Source of the DNA: Pedobacter sp. WC2423
GTDB lineage: Bacteria > Bacteroidota > Bacteroidia > Sphingobacteriales > Sphingobacteriaceae
Reading direction: 5' to 3'
DNA length: 64,000 nt
NCBI RefSeq assembly: GCF_040822065.1
Contig: NZ_CP162005.1
Span: 2,046,001-2,110,000 of the forward strand
Shown here in pieces: positions 15,252 through 25,094 of this stretch (position 1 is its first letter; each line of letters begins with the position of its first letter). The translations under genes were made by a program, and so were the position numbers. The notes under the pieces were generated by a model. It was not told the DNA's origin. It did not search any database and was given only the letters and a program-made list of their open reading frames with translations.

Positions 15252-18200
15252 TTAAAAATTAGCACTAAAACCAAGAGTATAGGTTCTGGGTATAGGAAAA
15301 TCGTAAGTATCAGGATCAAGACCTTGCTTATTTGCTCTCCAGATCACACCGAGATTGGACACATTGGCATTAATTCTTGGATTTTTAATTATCCAGGACT
15401 TTTTATTGATGGAGTAGGTCAAATTAATTTCTTGCAACCGTATATGATCACCTTTTAAAACATTAATCTCGGATAATCTGTAAAAGCCATCTCTGGCACT
15501 ACTTAGGGGAAAAGTAAGTGATGGTACATTAGTTCTATTTTCATCACCAGGTTTTTGCCAGCGATTTCCATATTCTCCAGGTTGCAGATAATTATCGCTA
15601 TATAGCAAATTATACTGAACCACATCTAAAGTTGATTTCCTGAAATAATAACCTAATTTGTATAGTAAATTTGCTGAAATTGAAAAATTACGATAGGTAA
15701 ATGTATTTCGGAAAGATCCAAAATAGACAGGTACTCTTGAACCAAAGTACTTTAAACTGCTAATTGGTGCTGATCCAATACTGTTATAAGCATCAGATCC
15801 TGCATTAGTATTATCTATAGTTACTATATTACCATTTAAATAGCCTCTGGGATCACCTGTTTTAGGATCTAATCCAGCCCATTTAAAAGCAAATAGACGG
15901 GAAAGATCAGCTCCTTCATTGATAACAAATGCATTAGATACAAGATCATTTGAGCTATAAGCAATCGGAGAATATAATTTGGTAACTTTGACCTTATTGT
16001 AACTGAATAAGAAATTACTGGTCCAGCGGAATTCTCCTGCCCGCAGGTTTAAAGAATTTAATGTAAAATCGACTCCTTTACCAAATAGGTTTCCAGAATT
16101 GGTAACCATTTCGCTGAAACCAATAGTAGGATCAACTCTATTACTTGACAATAGATCAGTCGTTCTTTTTTGATAATACTCAATACTCCCTGATAAACGT
16201 CCGCCTTTAACACCAAAGTCTAACCCAAAATTTAATACCGCGGTTTTTTCTGGCCTGTATTTAATATTTGAAGCATTACCTGGAGTTAAATAAGGAAGAA
16301 GATTCCCATCAAAAACAAAACTAAGTGGTGTATAAGCTAAAACTGGTCTGCCGGAGGTAGCAGGATTTACATTTCCGTTGTATCCGAAAGTGGTTCTTAA
16401 CCTAAGGGTTGGAAGGAAAGAAAAATTATAAAATTTCTCATTATTTATACTCCAGCTAGCTCCAACGGAGTAGAAGGGAGTACCTCCGATATTTCCCATT
16501 GAATTGAATACACTGGATAAATCTCTGCGGAAACTTGCTGAAACTGTATATTTATTTGCAAAAGTATAGGCGGTATTAGCGAAATAACTAATTGTTCTGT
16601 CCTTGGATTCTGACATCACAGTTCCCGGAGGGTTTAATTTATCAGCTCCAGCTCCAGTATAAGGATTCGCAAATAATAGCAGATAGCCATAATTAAGATT
16701 CAGCCTGTTTTCTGTCGATAAATCACCTTCATTATATCCTAAATATCCATTCGACGTTAATAAGCCATAGCTATTTGAAATATCAACTCCTGCAATTGCA
16801 GAAATACTATGCTTTTCGTTCCAGGTTTTATTAAAATTTAACTGTCCTCTTAATGTTTGATTATTAGACTTATTGACTGATTTAAAATATTGACCACCTA
16901 ATGGTAAATTTCTTGTACCCGCCACTAATGGTTGAAGAGTATAAAGGTCATAGCCATTTACCGGAGTCGTAAATAAGTTAATCTTATCCCGCATATACCA
17001 GGAATTTTGTCTCGACAAATCTGTTCCTTCAGAATAACCCACATTGTAGTTATAAATTACATTTGCAGACAACGAAGGAAGTACCTGATAATTCGCACCA
17101 ACATTAATATTGGCATTATGCGTTTGAGACTTATTATATCCCTCATTGATATCTTCTAATGGTCTATATTGATAATTCAACAATTTATCTCCATAAGTTG
17201 AAGATAATAAGTCAAGAAATTGCGGGCTGTAGGATTTAGCTACCACCAATGGATTGCCCTGGTTATCTGCCAGTTTTGTATAAGGTAAAATAGTTCCGCT
17301 TATAGTTCCATTAAAGGAATCAGTGCTTGCTTGCGCGTTTGTATTAATCTGACCATAAACAACGTTCGCACTTAGCTCAAGTTTAGCCAAAGGTTTAACA
17401 GAAATCCCATAATTTACCCCTCCACGATTTGAAGAAGATTTTACCGTATTATTTAAGGATCTATCGTAATTGACAGACAAACGTTGTGCGAACTGCTGAC
17501 TTCCTCCTGAAATTGCTAATGAATAAGATTGCCTGAAAGCATTACGGAAATAATATTTATTAAGGTCATTTCTTACATCATTTCCTCTTAATTCATCCAA
17601 AAGAGAATTTGCCTGTCCAGAAGTAAGCTGACCTCTTTTCAACCTGTTGGCAATATCAGCAACTGGGGAAATTGCGAGCTGAGCAACATTAATCTGGGGA
17701 TCAGGAATGTAGGTACTTTCATCATTCACATCATAAGGTCTGGGATAATCTTTTTGATATTTAGTAAGCTGTGCATCCACATAATCAGACATACTCATTG
17801 TTTTTTTGTAGAAAAGATCAAGTTTTTCAGTCAGATTGAAATTGGAGTTAAACGAAATCTGCAAAGGGTTTTGATAACTTCCTTTTTTTGTTTTTACTAC
17901 GATTACGCCATTTGCTGCCCTGGAACCCCAGATAGAAGCTGCTGCTGCATCCTTTAAAATGGTGACACTTTCCACATCGTTCGGATTAACCTGGTCAATT
18001 GAATAAGGACTGGCAATCCCGTCGATAACAACCAGAACCCTGCCGCTATTGTTATCTGATCCGGCAATTGTTAACGTATTTTTACCGCGGATAGTCAAAT
18101 TTGTAAGTGGAGATCTGGAAGTAATATTGGCTCTGTTAGCTGAATTGACTGGCGTCAGGTCATTTCTAAAGTCCATACTGGTTGTAATACCTTCCAAACG

Positions 18201-18962
18201 TTTCAACAAATTCGGATCGGTATTATGCTGCAATTGTTCTTTACTGATTACTTCAAATGAGCCCGTGGCCCGCTCTTTTGGTATATCCTGATAACCATTA
18301 CTTGCAATCGTTACTTCACCCAATTGAATATTAGATTGAGGGCTCATCCTCACCACAATCATTTCTCCTGATTTCTGGCCGGATAAGGAAACTTCTTTCG
18401 TATTATATCCTATATAAGAGACAACGAGGATACTCATTTTTGTACCATATCGCTCAAAATAACCGGTTTCTGTAGCTATAGAGGTTTTTCCTCCGCCTTT
18501 TAAACGTATAGTCGCTCCCGGTAAAGGTTTACCATTTTCGTCCAGCACTCTGCCTTTATAAACGATAGAATCCTGAGACAGTTTACCTGCAGGCTCCCCC
18601 ATAGCTAAACGTTGTTTAATAACAATACTATTGTCTTCAATCGCAAATGTTAAATTTTGTCCCACAAGGCATTGAGCCATAACTTCTTTAAGGTCGGTCT
18701 TATTGAAATTCGCATTAATAGTCCGGCTTTCATTTAACTTTTCAGACTGCCACAATACATCGTATCCGGTTTGTCTTTTGATTTCTTTGAAAAGTTGTGT
18801 GATTTTTATCTTGTTTTGGTTCAGGGTTATTTTCTGTCCATAAATAGCACCGGACACTTGCATCATACCCACAAAAAACAAAATAATCATCAGTCTCATT
18901 ACTAATAAAAATTTATTCAGGTTGCCGGTCAGGCGTCCCGAAAGTTTAGTATAATAATTCAT
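15252..18962 (-). CDS. SusC/RagA-type TonB-dependent receptor with STN signalling domain
   Basis: A 1236-residue outer-membrane transporter. It has an N-terminal signal, then a secretin/TonB short N-terminal (STN) domain at about 45-115 (ITLNQNKIKITQLFKEI, IEDNSIVIKQR), a carboxypeptidase-regulatory-like domain at about 135-215 (GRVLDENGKPLPGATI), the plug (VNPNDVESVTILKDAAAA, GSRAANGVIVVKTKKG) and a 22-strand-type barrel. The STN domain is what contacts FecR anti-sigma proteins, matching the FecR gene 152 nt upstream. It is the first gene of the SusC-to-subtilase operon. Confidence 0.95.
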   Translation of the reverse strand: MNYYTKLSGRLTGNLNKFLLVMRLMIILFFVGMMQVSGAIYGQKITLNQNKIKITQLFKEIKRQTGYDVLWQSEKLNESRTINANFNKTDLKEVMAQCLVGQNLTFAIEDNSIVIKQRLAMGEPAGKLSQDSIVYKGRVLDENGKPLPGATIRLKGGGKTSIATETGYFERYGTKMSILVVSYIGYNTKEVSLSGQKSGEMIVVRMSPQSNIQLGEVTIASNGYQDIPKERATGSFEVISKEQLQHNTDPNLLKRLEGITTSMDFRNDLTPVNSANRANITSRSPLTNLTIRGKNTLTIAGSDNNSGRVLVVIDGIASPYSIDQVNPNDVESVTILKDAAAASIWGSRAANGVIVVKTKKGSYQNPLQISFNSNFNLTEKLDLFYKKTMSMSDYVDAQLTKYQKDYPRPYDVNDESTYIPDPQINVAQLAISPVADIANRLKRGQLTSGQANSLLDELRGNDVRNDLNKYYFRNAFRQSYSLAISGGSQQFAQRLSVNYDRSLNNTVKSSSNRGGVNYGISVKPLAKLELSANVVYGQINTNAQASTDSFNGTISGTILPYTKLADNQGNPLVVAKSYSPQFLDLLSSTYGDKLLNYQYRPLEDINEGYNKSQTHNANINVGANYQVLPSLSANVIYNYNVGYSEGTDLSRQNSWYMRDKINLFTTPVNGYDLYTLQPLVAGTRNLPLGGQYFKSVNKSNNQTLRGQLNFNKTWNEKHSISAIAGVDISNSYGLLTSNGYLGYNEGDLSTENRLNLNYGYLLLFANPYTGAGADKLNPPGTVMSESKDRTISYFANTAYTFANKYTVSASFRRDLSSVFNSMGNIGGTPFYSVGASWSINNEKFYNFSFLPTLRLRTTFGYNGNVNPATSGRPVLAYTPLSFVFDGNLLPYLTPGNASNIKYRPEKTAVLNFGLDFGVKGGRLSGSIEYYQKRTTDLLSSNRVDPTIGFSEMVTNSGNLFGKGVDFTLNSLNLRAGEFRWTSNFLFSYNKVKVTKLYSPIAYSSNDLVSNAFVINEGADLSRLFAFKWAGLDPKTGDPRGYLNGNIVTIDNTNAGSDAYNSIGSAPISSLKYFGSRVPVYFGSFRNTFTYRNFSISANLLYKLGYYFRKSTLDVVQYNLLYSDNYLQPGEYGNRWQKPGDENRTNVPSLTFPLSSARDGFYRLSEINVLKGDHIRLQEINLTYSINKKSWIIKNPRINANVSNLGVIWRANKQGLDPDTYDFPIPRTYTLGFSANF

Positions 18963-19061
18963 ACCTTTATCTGCTTGGTTTTTTTTGCAAAGAGAAGTAT
19001 TTACTAGGTTCAGCTCTTTGCATCGGTAATTGGTTGTTTAAATCTTTACTATAACCAAATA

Positions 19062-19087
19062 GTTAGGGGTGTTAGAGCACCCCTGAC
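19062..19087 (-). terminator. Hairpin between FecR and SusC genes
   Basis: AGGGGTG at 19065-19071 pairs with CACCCCT at 19078-19084 over a 6-nt loop, and the stem extends outward with a G-T wobble. It lies 28 nt behind the FecR stop on the minus strand. There is no T-run, so an attenuator or weak terminator that separates anti-sigma from SusC expression is the likely role. Confidence 0.5.
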
Positions 19088-19114
19088 TTATTTGATTTTC
19101 ATTTGAGTAGCGCT

Positions 19115-20305
19115 TCATTGCATAACTATAATCCTCCTCCCCATTATCTTAAAGTGAATCGATTCTGTTAACTCCAGCTTTCTCAAAACTTTAGAAACAT
19201 CACTATATTTAGAGAGTGTTCCACTAAATAACAGCTTATTTAATTTTTCTCCCCGCGGGTTTTCGATTTCTACATCATACCATCTGGAAACCTTTCTTAA
19301 AATACTTCCAAGTTCTTCTTTCTCAAACATGAAATATCCATTTTTCCAGGCAACAGCTTCATCGGTATCGACATTTTTCACTTTAATTTCCGGTTCATCA
19401 TCTTTATAGATTGATGATTGTTGTCCGGGTCTGATAATTTTATAGGTATTTGCAAAAGGACTGATTACTTTAATACTTCCTTCAAGTAAAGTAGTGCTGA
19501 CAACAGGTTCATTTGTATAAGCATTAACATTAAAATGTGTACCCAAAACTTCTATTACCTGTTTGCTTGAAGAAACCAAAAAAGGTTTGGTTACATTTTT
19601 AGTAACTTCGAAATAGGCTTCTCCATCTAATTCAACTTTGCGTTCGCCAGGACCGAAGGCAGAAGGATAACGTAGGGAAGATGCCGCATTGAGCCAGACT
19701 TTTGTTCCATCAGAAAGAATCAATTGAAATTGCCCTCCTTTAGGAGTTTCTATTTTATTATAAGTTATTTTTTTAGTTGAAGGAGACGTCGCAGCGCGTT
19801 GATATACTAATTGACTATCTCTGTTTTTAGTAATTACGACTCCCGATTGGTTAGCGACTTCTCCGTTTTTCAGATCAGTCAGAAATATTTTAGATCCATT
19901 AGCCAAAGTTAAAACAGCTTTGTTTCCGCCTGGTGTAATCTTCGCTATTTGCTGGGTATTCACAGGTTTAAACTTTGTTTGATTTCGCTGATATAGATAA
20001 AGACTCATGGGAATCACGAAAGCAGCTGCAGCAGCCATGTACAGATATTTCGAAAATGAACGCGCAGTCTTCATGTTACCAGCAGAAACTCTAGTTTTTT
20101 TTTCGATTTCATAATTAATATTCCAAAGCATACGGTCATGGATATTTTGTATCTCTATGCTATCCATAGATTCAAAAATATCTTCAGAATCCTGGAACAG
20201 ATCAAAATATTCTTCCACAAATAATAATTGAGCTTCGTCTGCGGTACCATCTAAATAGGCTTTAACCGCTTTTAAAAATTCGTCTTTAACTTTTTTTGAA
20301 TTCAT
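19115..20305 (-). CDS. FecR-family anti-sigma factor
   Basis: A 396-residue inner-membrane anti-sigma regulator. The N-terminal cytosolic part (about 1-85) should bind the ECF sigma factor; one membrane span lies at about 87-105; the periplasmic FecR domain lies at about 185-285 (TPKGGQFQLILSDGTKVWLN, GEAYFEV), and a C-terminal DUF4974-type domain follows (about 325-395, SILRKVSRWYDVEI). It pairs with the STN-bearing SusC encoded downstream. Unlike the usual arrangement it does not directly follow its sigma gene: a plus-strand glycosyltransferase gene lies between them. Confidence 0.93.
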   Translation of the reverse strand: MNSKKVKDEFLKAVKAYLDGTADEAQLLFVEEYFDLFQDSEDIFESMDSIEIQNIHDRMLWNINYEIEKKTRVSAGNMKTARSFSKYLYMAAAAAFVIPMSLYLYQRNQTKFKPVNTQQIAKITPGGNKAVLTLANGSKIFLTDLKNGEVANQSGVVITKNRDSQLVYQRAATSPSTKKITYNKIETPKGGQFQLILSDGTKVWLNAASSLRYPSAFGPGERKVELDGEAYFEVTKNVTKPFLVSSSKQVIEVLGTHFNVNAYTNEPVVSTTLLEGSIKVISPFANTYKIIRPGQQSSIYKDDEPEIKVKNVDTDEAVAWKNGYFMFEKEELGSILRKVSRWYDVEIENPRGEKLNKLLFSGTLSKYSDVSKVLRKLELTESIHFKIMGRRIIVMQ

Positions 20306-20425
20306 TTATTTGGTGTACTAATGATAACCCTATATTAATACAGTATATAAAAACGGGTCAATCTCCCATGCCTGTTGAAAATATTTTTTTAATAAAGACC
20401 AGAAATCCTTTAAAAGCCGTTTTTT

Positions 20426-20470
20426 GGGACATTTGTCCCTCCTTATCTTTTCTATTCTTGCCTAAATTGT
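20426..20470 (+). promoter_or_regulatory. Shared palindrome-plus-minus-7 promoter, copy 4
   Basis: GGGAC-ATTT-GTCCCT at 20426-20440, 22 nt, then TAAATTGT at 20463-20470, and ATG at 20485. Here the palindrome is GGGACA-TT-TGTCCC, perfect in both half-sites. Confidence 0.75.
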
Positions 20471-20484
20471 AAAAAAACCTGAAT

Positions 20485-21807
20485 ATGAATTTACCACTCG
20501 TTTCGTGTATAATGCCGACAGCAAACAGGCAAATATTTATCCCTTACGCCATTGATTATTTTCTGCATCAGGATTATCCTCATGTGGAATTGATTATCAT
20601 TGACGATGGACAAGAATCTATAAAATCATTACTTCCAAAACATCATCAAATTCATTACCATTACCTTAATCCTACAAACAGTAGTATTGGTACACTAAGA
20701 AATTTAGCTTGTGAAACAGCTTCCGGAGAAATTATTGTTCATTGGGATGATGACGATTGGTACGCACAAGATTGGGTAACTCAACAAGTAAATGCACTAA
20801 ACAGCTCAGGCGCGGATATTACCGGTCTGAATAATATTAATTATTTCTCTACCTCCCTGAATAAAATAAGAAATTACAAAAACATTGAAAAAGAACCAAC
20901 ATGGGTATATGGCGCTACCTTGGCTTATAGAAAAAAATTCTGGGAGAAACATAAATTTAAAAACTTAATCACAGGAGAAGACAATGATTTTATCTGGAGT
21001 TCAAAGGCAATAGTATATGCACATAATTATGTTGAAGGATATCTCGGTATTATACATAACGATAATCTGGTTGCTCAATTTGATGAAAATCCTAAGGAAA
21101 AACTACAATTAGAGAAATGGATAAAAGAAATTGATGGCCCGCAGAAATGTAAAAAGCATTCCATTCTTTCCATTAGTTCCGATTTACCTTTAGTTAGTTG
21201 TATAATGCCTACTGCTAACCGTAAAAATTTCATTCCTTCCGCAATAGAAAACTTCTTAAAGCAAGATTATATGAATACCGAATTAATTATTATTGATGAC
21301 GGAAAGGAATCTGTACAGGATTTGATTCCCAGTAACCCGCGCATTCACTATTTTTATTTCGAACCACTTGGTACAATTGGTGCTAAACGCAATATGGCTT
21401 GTGAAATAGCCAAAGGAGAAATAATAACCCATTGGGATGACGATGACTGGTATGCTCAAGACTGGATTTCTCATCAGGTGCAAGCATTAATCAGTTCTGA
21501 TGCAGACATTTGCGGCATCAACCAGGTGCAATTTTTCTCACCTTCCCTTAATTCTTACTGGATGACCAAAAACAGTAACTCAAAGAGGCCATGGTTAACT
21601 GGGGCCAGCTTGATTTACAGAAAATCTTATTGGGAGAAACATACCTTTAAGGATTTACAAATTGGAGAAGACGATGATTATGTAAGAAATTCAGGAGGTA
21701 AAATTTTTGCCCACGATTATTTTCAGGGCTTCATAGCTACCCTTCATTCTTCAAATACCAGCATCAAGTTTTTCGAAGATCAAAAGGATAAAACTAAAAA
21801 TGATTAA
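20485..21807 (+). CDS. Tandem double-domain group A GT2 glycosyltransferase
   Basis: A 440-residue protein made of two complete group A GT2 domains. Domain 1 (about 1-210) has VSCIMPTANR at 6-15, WDDDDW at 87-92 and TGEDNDF near 163. Domain 2 (about 234-440) has VSCIMPTANR at 237-246, WDDDDW at 317-322 and IGEDDDY near residue 395. A short hydrophilic linker with KCKKHS joins them. Both active sites look intact. It is driven by promoter copy 4 and ends 2 nt from the convergent ECF sigma stop. It probably arose by fusion of two tandem genes like those at 4441 and 5103. Substrate unknown. Confidence 0.93.
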   Translation: MNLPLVSCIMPTANRQIFIPYAIDYFLHQDYPHVELIIIDDGQESIKSLLPKHHQIHYHYLNPTNSSIGTLRNLACETASGEIIVHWDDDDWYAQDWVTQQVNALNSSGADITGLNNINYFSTSLNKIRNYKNIEKEPTWVYGATLAYRKKFWEKHKFKNLITGEDNDFIWSSKAIVYAHNYVEGYLGIIHNDNLVAQFDENPKEKLQLEKWIKEIDGPQKCKKHSILSISSDLPLVSCIMPTANRKNFIPSAIENFLKQDYMNTELIIIDDGKESVQDLIPSNPRIHYFYFEPLGTIGAKRNMACEIAKGEIITHWDDDDWYAQDWISHQVQALISSDADICGINQVQFFSPSLNSYWMTKNSNSKRPWLTGASLIYRKSYWEKHTFKDLQIGEDDDYVRNSGGKIFAHDYFQGFIATLHSSNTSIKFFEDQKDKTKND

Positions 21808-21809
21808 AA

Positions 21810-22388
21810 TTATATGAAATAAAAAAATGCCATAATTCTATTCAGAAAAGTTCTTAAATCAGAGAAAGAATGAAGTAATTGGTTTTGTACCGTTTTCTGT
21901 GAAATATTCAGCAGTTCACTGATTTCTTTGGTAGAACGGTCATCTATATACTTCATCTTGAAAATTTCCGCCCGTTTTACAGGTTGCATGGCCAGCCAGA
22001 CCGAAATACACCATTTAAGTTCTTTCTCTTTAAATAAAGAATCTGCCTGAAGTGATGATAAGAGCAAATGGTCAAGCGGGACTTCAAAATGAGGTACCGC
22101 CTCACCTTTTTTATAGCGTATATATACCTGATAACGAACAGCCCCGATAAGATAGGCATAGATATTCTCAATGTTCTTTTTTTCTTTTTTCATCCATAGA
22201 TCACTAAAAACATCCTGAACAATCTCTTCCACCAACTCCATATTCCGTAACCGTTTAAAGGTTTCATTATAGAGTTTTTTCCAATACCTTTCATAAATCT
22301 CTTCGAATGCAGCCCTGTCTCCTGCTGTCAGATAAGCAGTTAATTCTGCGTCAGAATAAGCATGATAAACCAATTGTGCAGATCTCAT
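21810..22388 (-). CDS. ECF-type RNA polymerase sigma factor
   Basis: A 192-residue sigma-70 family ECF factor. Region 2 is seen in FEEIYERYWKKLYNETFKRL and VEEIVQDVFSDLWMKK, and region 4 in RAEIFKMKYIDDRSTKEISE followed by the recognition-helix stretch ISQKTVQNQLLHSF. It should activate the SusC/SusD operon when released by the FecR protein encoded 1.5 kb downstream. Between the two lies the opposite-strand double glycosyltransferase gene, so sigma and anti-sigma need separate promoters. The C-terminal tail (MAFFYFI) is hydrophobic. Confidence 0.92.
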   Translation of the reverse strand: MRSAQLVYHAYSDAELTAYLTAGDRAAFEEIYERYWKKLYNETFKRLRNMELVEEIVQDVFSDLWMKKEKKNIENIYAYLIGAVRYQVYIRYKKGEAVPHFEVPLDHLLLSSLQADSLFKEKELKWCISVWLAMQPVKRAEIFKMKYIDDRSTKEISELLNISQKTVQNQLLHSFSDLRTFLNRIMAFFYFI

Positions 22389-22709
22389 ATTCTTATAGCT
22401 AAAATGTTAAACCTTAATTTTTTCAGTCCCCGATAAAAATCTATTTGCTAAATTTCCTGTTTTAACTTAAAGAAGCAGAAAGTTGATTTTTGCTAAATGC
22501 ATTTAAAAATTAATAGCCGTGTTTTATTTAGAAAACGATGAATTCCAGATCAATGTATTTATAGCTAAATAAAAACTAACTACCTAAAATATAAAGAATT
22601 ATGTAGATTAGCCCCGCCGATTTTTACATTTACACATATGTATAGAATCGGTTTTTTCACCATTTTAGTAGAACCAAATATATCCAACACCTTTGTATAA
22701 ACTGAGCTT
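22389..22709. other. Divergent intergenic region (sigma factor / rhamnosidase)
   Basis: This AT-rich 321-nt region lies between divergent genes. It must hold the promoters of both. A CCGATT/AATCGG pair followed by T6 near 22617-22657 could form a weak hairpin. The GGGAC palindrome is not present, and no small ORF is convincing. Confidence 0.4.
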
Positions 22710-25094
22710 ATGAAATTCAGATTAATCCTTATGATATGCACCATATTTTGTGGCGCAAATCAGGTTATGAGTCAGGCACTGCACCCCATTAATCCACAAT
22801 TACTTAAAAGTGAATGGCCGGCATCCTGGATTACTTCCCCGGCAACACAACAGCGCGAATACGGAATCTATCATTTCCGAAAAACCTTTCTCCTGCCCAC
22901 AGCCACCAAACCCAAATCTTTCTTAATTCATGTAAGTGCAGACAATCGCTATCGCCTGTTTGTAAACGGTATAGCAGTTAGTTCAGGCCCTGCCCGGGGT
23001 GATCTGTTTAACTGGTTTTTTGAAACTATAGACATTGCGCCTTATTTAACTGAAGGAGAGAACATTCTAGCCGCACTGGTATGGAATATGGGTAACCTCG
23101 CCCCTGTTGCCCAGGTATCTAATCAAACAGCTTTTGTATTGCAGGGTAATTCCCCGGCAGAACAGCTGGTTAACACCGATTTGAGCTGGAAAGTCAAAAA
23201 AAGTAAAGCCTATACTCCTTGTTCACTGGATAATGGAGAAAGATTAAAAGCTTACATGGTTGTTGGCCCGGGAGACCAGGTGGATGGTCAATTATATCCA
23301 TGGGGCTGGGAAACCCTTGAATATAACGATGCATCCTGGAACGCTGCTGCTGAGCTCACACATCCTCAGCCTGTAGGTTACGGAACTGACAATCTCTGGA
23401 CCTTAGCACCAAGAAACATCCCCTTATTAACAGAAAAGATATTGCGCTTTCCGCTCATCCGGCGTACAAACAATATTAAAGTAACTAAAGACTTTCTAAC
23501 AGGAAAAAGGCCAATCACAATTCCGGCTAATCAAAGAGTTAGTATTTTGCTGGACCAGCAGGTCATGACGGCTGCCTATCCCGAAATTATAGTTTCGGGT
23601 GGCAAAGGATCAAGAATCAAATTAACTTATGCTGAAGCATTATTTGATAAACAAGACCATAAAGGGAACAGAAATGAGATAGACGGTAAAGAAATCAAAG
23701 GAAATTACGATGTTTTTATTCCCGATGGCGAAGGCAATAGAAAATTCCGCCCTTTATGGTTCAGAGCTTACCGCTATTTGCAACTGGACGTAATGACTGC
23801 CGGTGATCCATTAGTTTTGAACGATATATATGGAATGAAAACTGGTTATCCTCTTCAAATGAAAGCCACATTTTCCAGCAATGATCCTTCATTACAGGAA
23901 ATATGGAAGGCAGGCTGGCGCACCGCACAACTTTGCGCCGGAGATATGTATTATGATACACCTTATTATGAACAACTACAATACACAGGCGATAGTCGCA
24001 TACAGGCGCTGATCTCACTTTATACCTCTGGTGATGACAGGCTTATGCGCAAAGCGATTCTGGATTTTTATCATTCCCGCACTCCCGAAGGATTAACACA
24101 GGGCCGTTATCCAAGTAACAGGCTGCAAATTATTCCAACTTTCTCTTTATTCTGGGTATCTATGGTCCATGATTATTGGATGCACCGCCACGATGATGCT
24201 TTTGTAAAACAATTTCTTCCGGCTATTCATGAGACACTGGAATGGTTCCACAGCCGCGTTGACCAGAAGAAAAAGATGTTAGGTCCGCTCACCTGGTGGA
24301 ATTTTGTGGACTGGGATAACTTCAATAGCTGGGGTACTGCGCCAGGAGCAGATCAGGGAAATTCTTCGATCATTACTTTGCAGTATGCCTATACATTAAA
24401 TCAAGCTGCAGAGCTGTTCAGAGCCTTTAACCATCCCGTTCAGGCAGATGAACAGGAAATGCTGGCTTTGGAATTGAATGACCATACTTACTGGTATTGT
24501 TATAATGAAGCAAACGGTTTGATGGCAGATACTCCCGAAAAGCTAACTTACAGCCAACATGCAGGTATTTGGGCCATATTAAGCGGTGGTGTAACTTTAA
24601 AGGAAGCACAAATCTTGATGAAAAATATCCTGAATGATAAATCGATCGGTCAGGTAACCTTCTTTTACCGGTTCTACCTTACACAAGCCTTAAAAAAAGC
24701 CGAAATGAGCGATCTCTATTATCAGGAACTCAAGCCATGGAGAACCATGCTGAAAATGGGATTAACAACCTTTGCAGAAAAACCCGAGCCAACAAGGTCT
24801 GATTGTCATGCCTGGAGTGCAAGCCCGGATTATGATTTTCTGGCTACAATCTGCGGCATTATGCCGGAAACATCTGGTTTTAAAACAGTGCTGATTAAGC
24901 CTTCTTTAGGTGAACTAAATGAAGTAACGGGGACAATGCCCATTCCTTCAGGAAAAGTATCAGTTAAGCTAAAAAGAACTGGAAAAGAGGGAATTCGTGC
25001 AGAGCTCATATTACCTGAACAAACCTCAGGAACATTTAACTGGAAAGGGAAAGAGATCAGATTACGTGGAGGTAAACAAATCGTCACCATATAA
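22710..25094 (+). CDS. GH78-type alpha-L-rhamnosidase, exported
   Basis: A 794-residue exported enzyme with a signal peptide ending near VMSQA (residue 25). The N-terminal part has beta-sandwich motifs of bacterial rhamnosidases (ASWITSP, YHFRKTF, ADNRYRLFVNG). The (alpha/alpha)6 catalytic domain from about 395 contains DTPYYEQLQYTGDSR, the place of the conserved acidic motif with the likely general acid Glu, and WWNFVDWD. The C-terminal GSGx-type sandwich (IKPSLGELNEVTGTMPIPSG) is typical. It would release terminal L-rhamnose from glycans or glycosides in the periplasm or outside. It is monocistronic and divergent from the ECF sigma gene. Confidence 0.88.
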   Translation: MKFRLILMICTIFCGANQVMSQALHPINPQLLKSEWPASWITSPATQQREYGIYHFRKTFLLPTATKPKSFLIHVSADNRYRLFVNGIAVSSGPARGDLFNWFFETIDIAPYLTEGENILAALVWNMGNLAPVAQVSNQTAFVLQGNSPAEQLVNTDLSWKVKKSKAYTPCSLDNGERLKAYMVVGPGDQVDGQLYPWGWETLEYNDASWNAAAELTHPQPVGYGTDNLWTLAPRNIPLLTEKILRFPLIRRTNNIKVTKDFLTGKRPITIPANQRVSILLDQQVMTAAYPEIIVSGGKGSRIKLTYAEALFDKQDHKGNRNEIDGKEIKGNYDVFIPDGEGNRKFRPLWFRAYRYLQLDVMTAGDPLVLNDIYGMKTGYPLQMKATFSSNDPSLQEIWKAGWRTAQLCAGDMYYDTPYYEQLQYTGDSRIQALISLYTSGDDRLMRKAILDFYHSRTPEGLTQGRYPSNRLQIIPTFSLFWVSMVHDYWMHRHDDAFVKQFLPAIHETLEWFHSRVDQKKKMLGPLTWWNFVDWDNFNSWGTAPGADQGNSSIITLQYAYTLNQAAELFRAFNHPVQADEQEMLALELNDHTYWYCYNEANGLMADTPEKLTYSQHAGIWAILSGGVTLKEAQILMKNILNDKSIGQVTFFYRFYLTQALKKAEMSDLYYQELKPWRTMLKMGLTTFAEKPEPTRSDCHAWSASPDYDFLATICGIMPETSGFKTVLIKPSLGELNEVTGTMPIPSGKVSVKLKRTGKEGIRAELILPEQTSGTFNWKGKEIRLRGGKQIVTI

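Noticed and set aside
15239..15319. Longer SusD reading frame overlapping SusC
   Set aside because: The extra N-terminal residues would bury the lipoprotein signal, which starts at the ATG at 15241.
13859..20305. Polysaccharide utilisation locus
   Set aside because: SusC and SusD are present, but the operon has no glycoside hydrolase, lyase or esterase; downstream genes are propeller, barrel, folding and protease proteins. The GH78 gene is a separate divergent unit.
1..22388. Genomic island with integrase or IS boundaries
   Set aside because: No integrase, transposase, tRNA gene or flanking direct repeats were found in the window; the left end is not visible.
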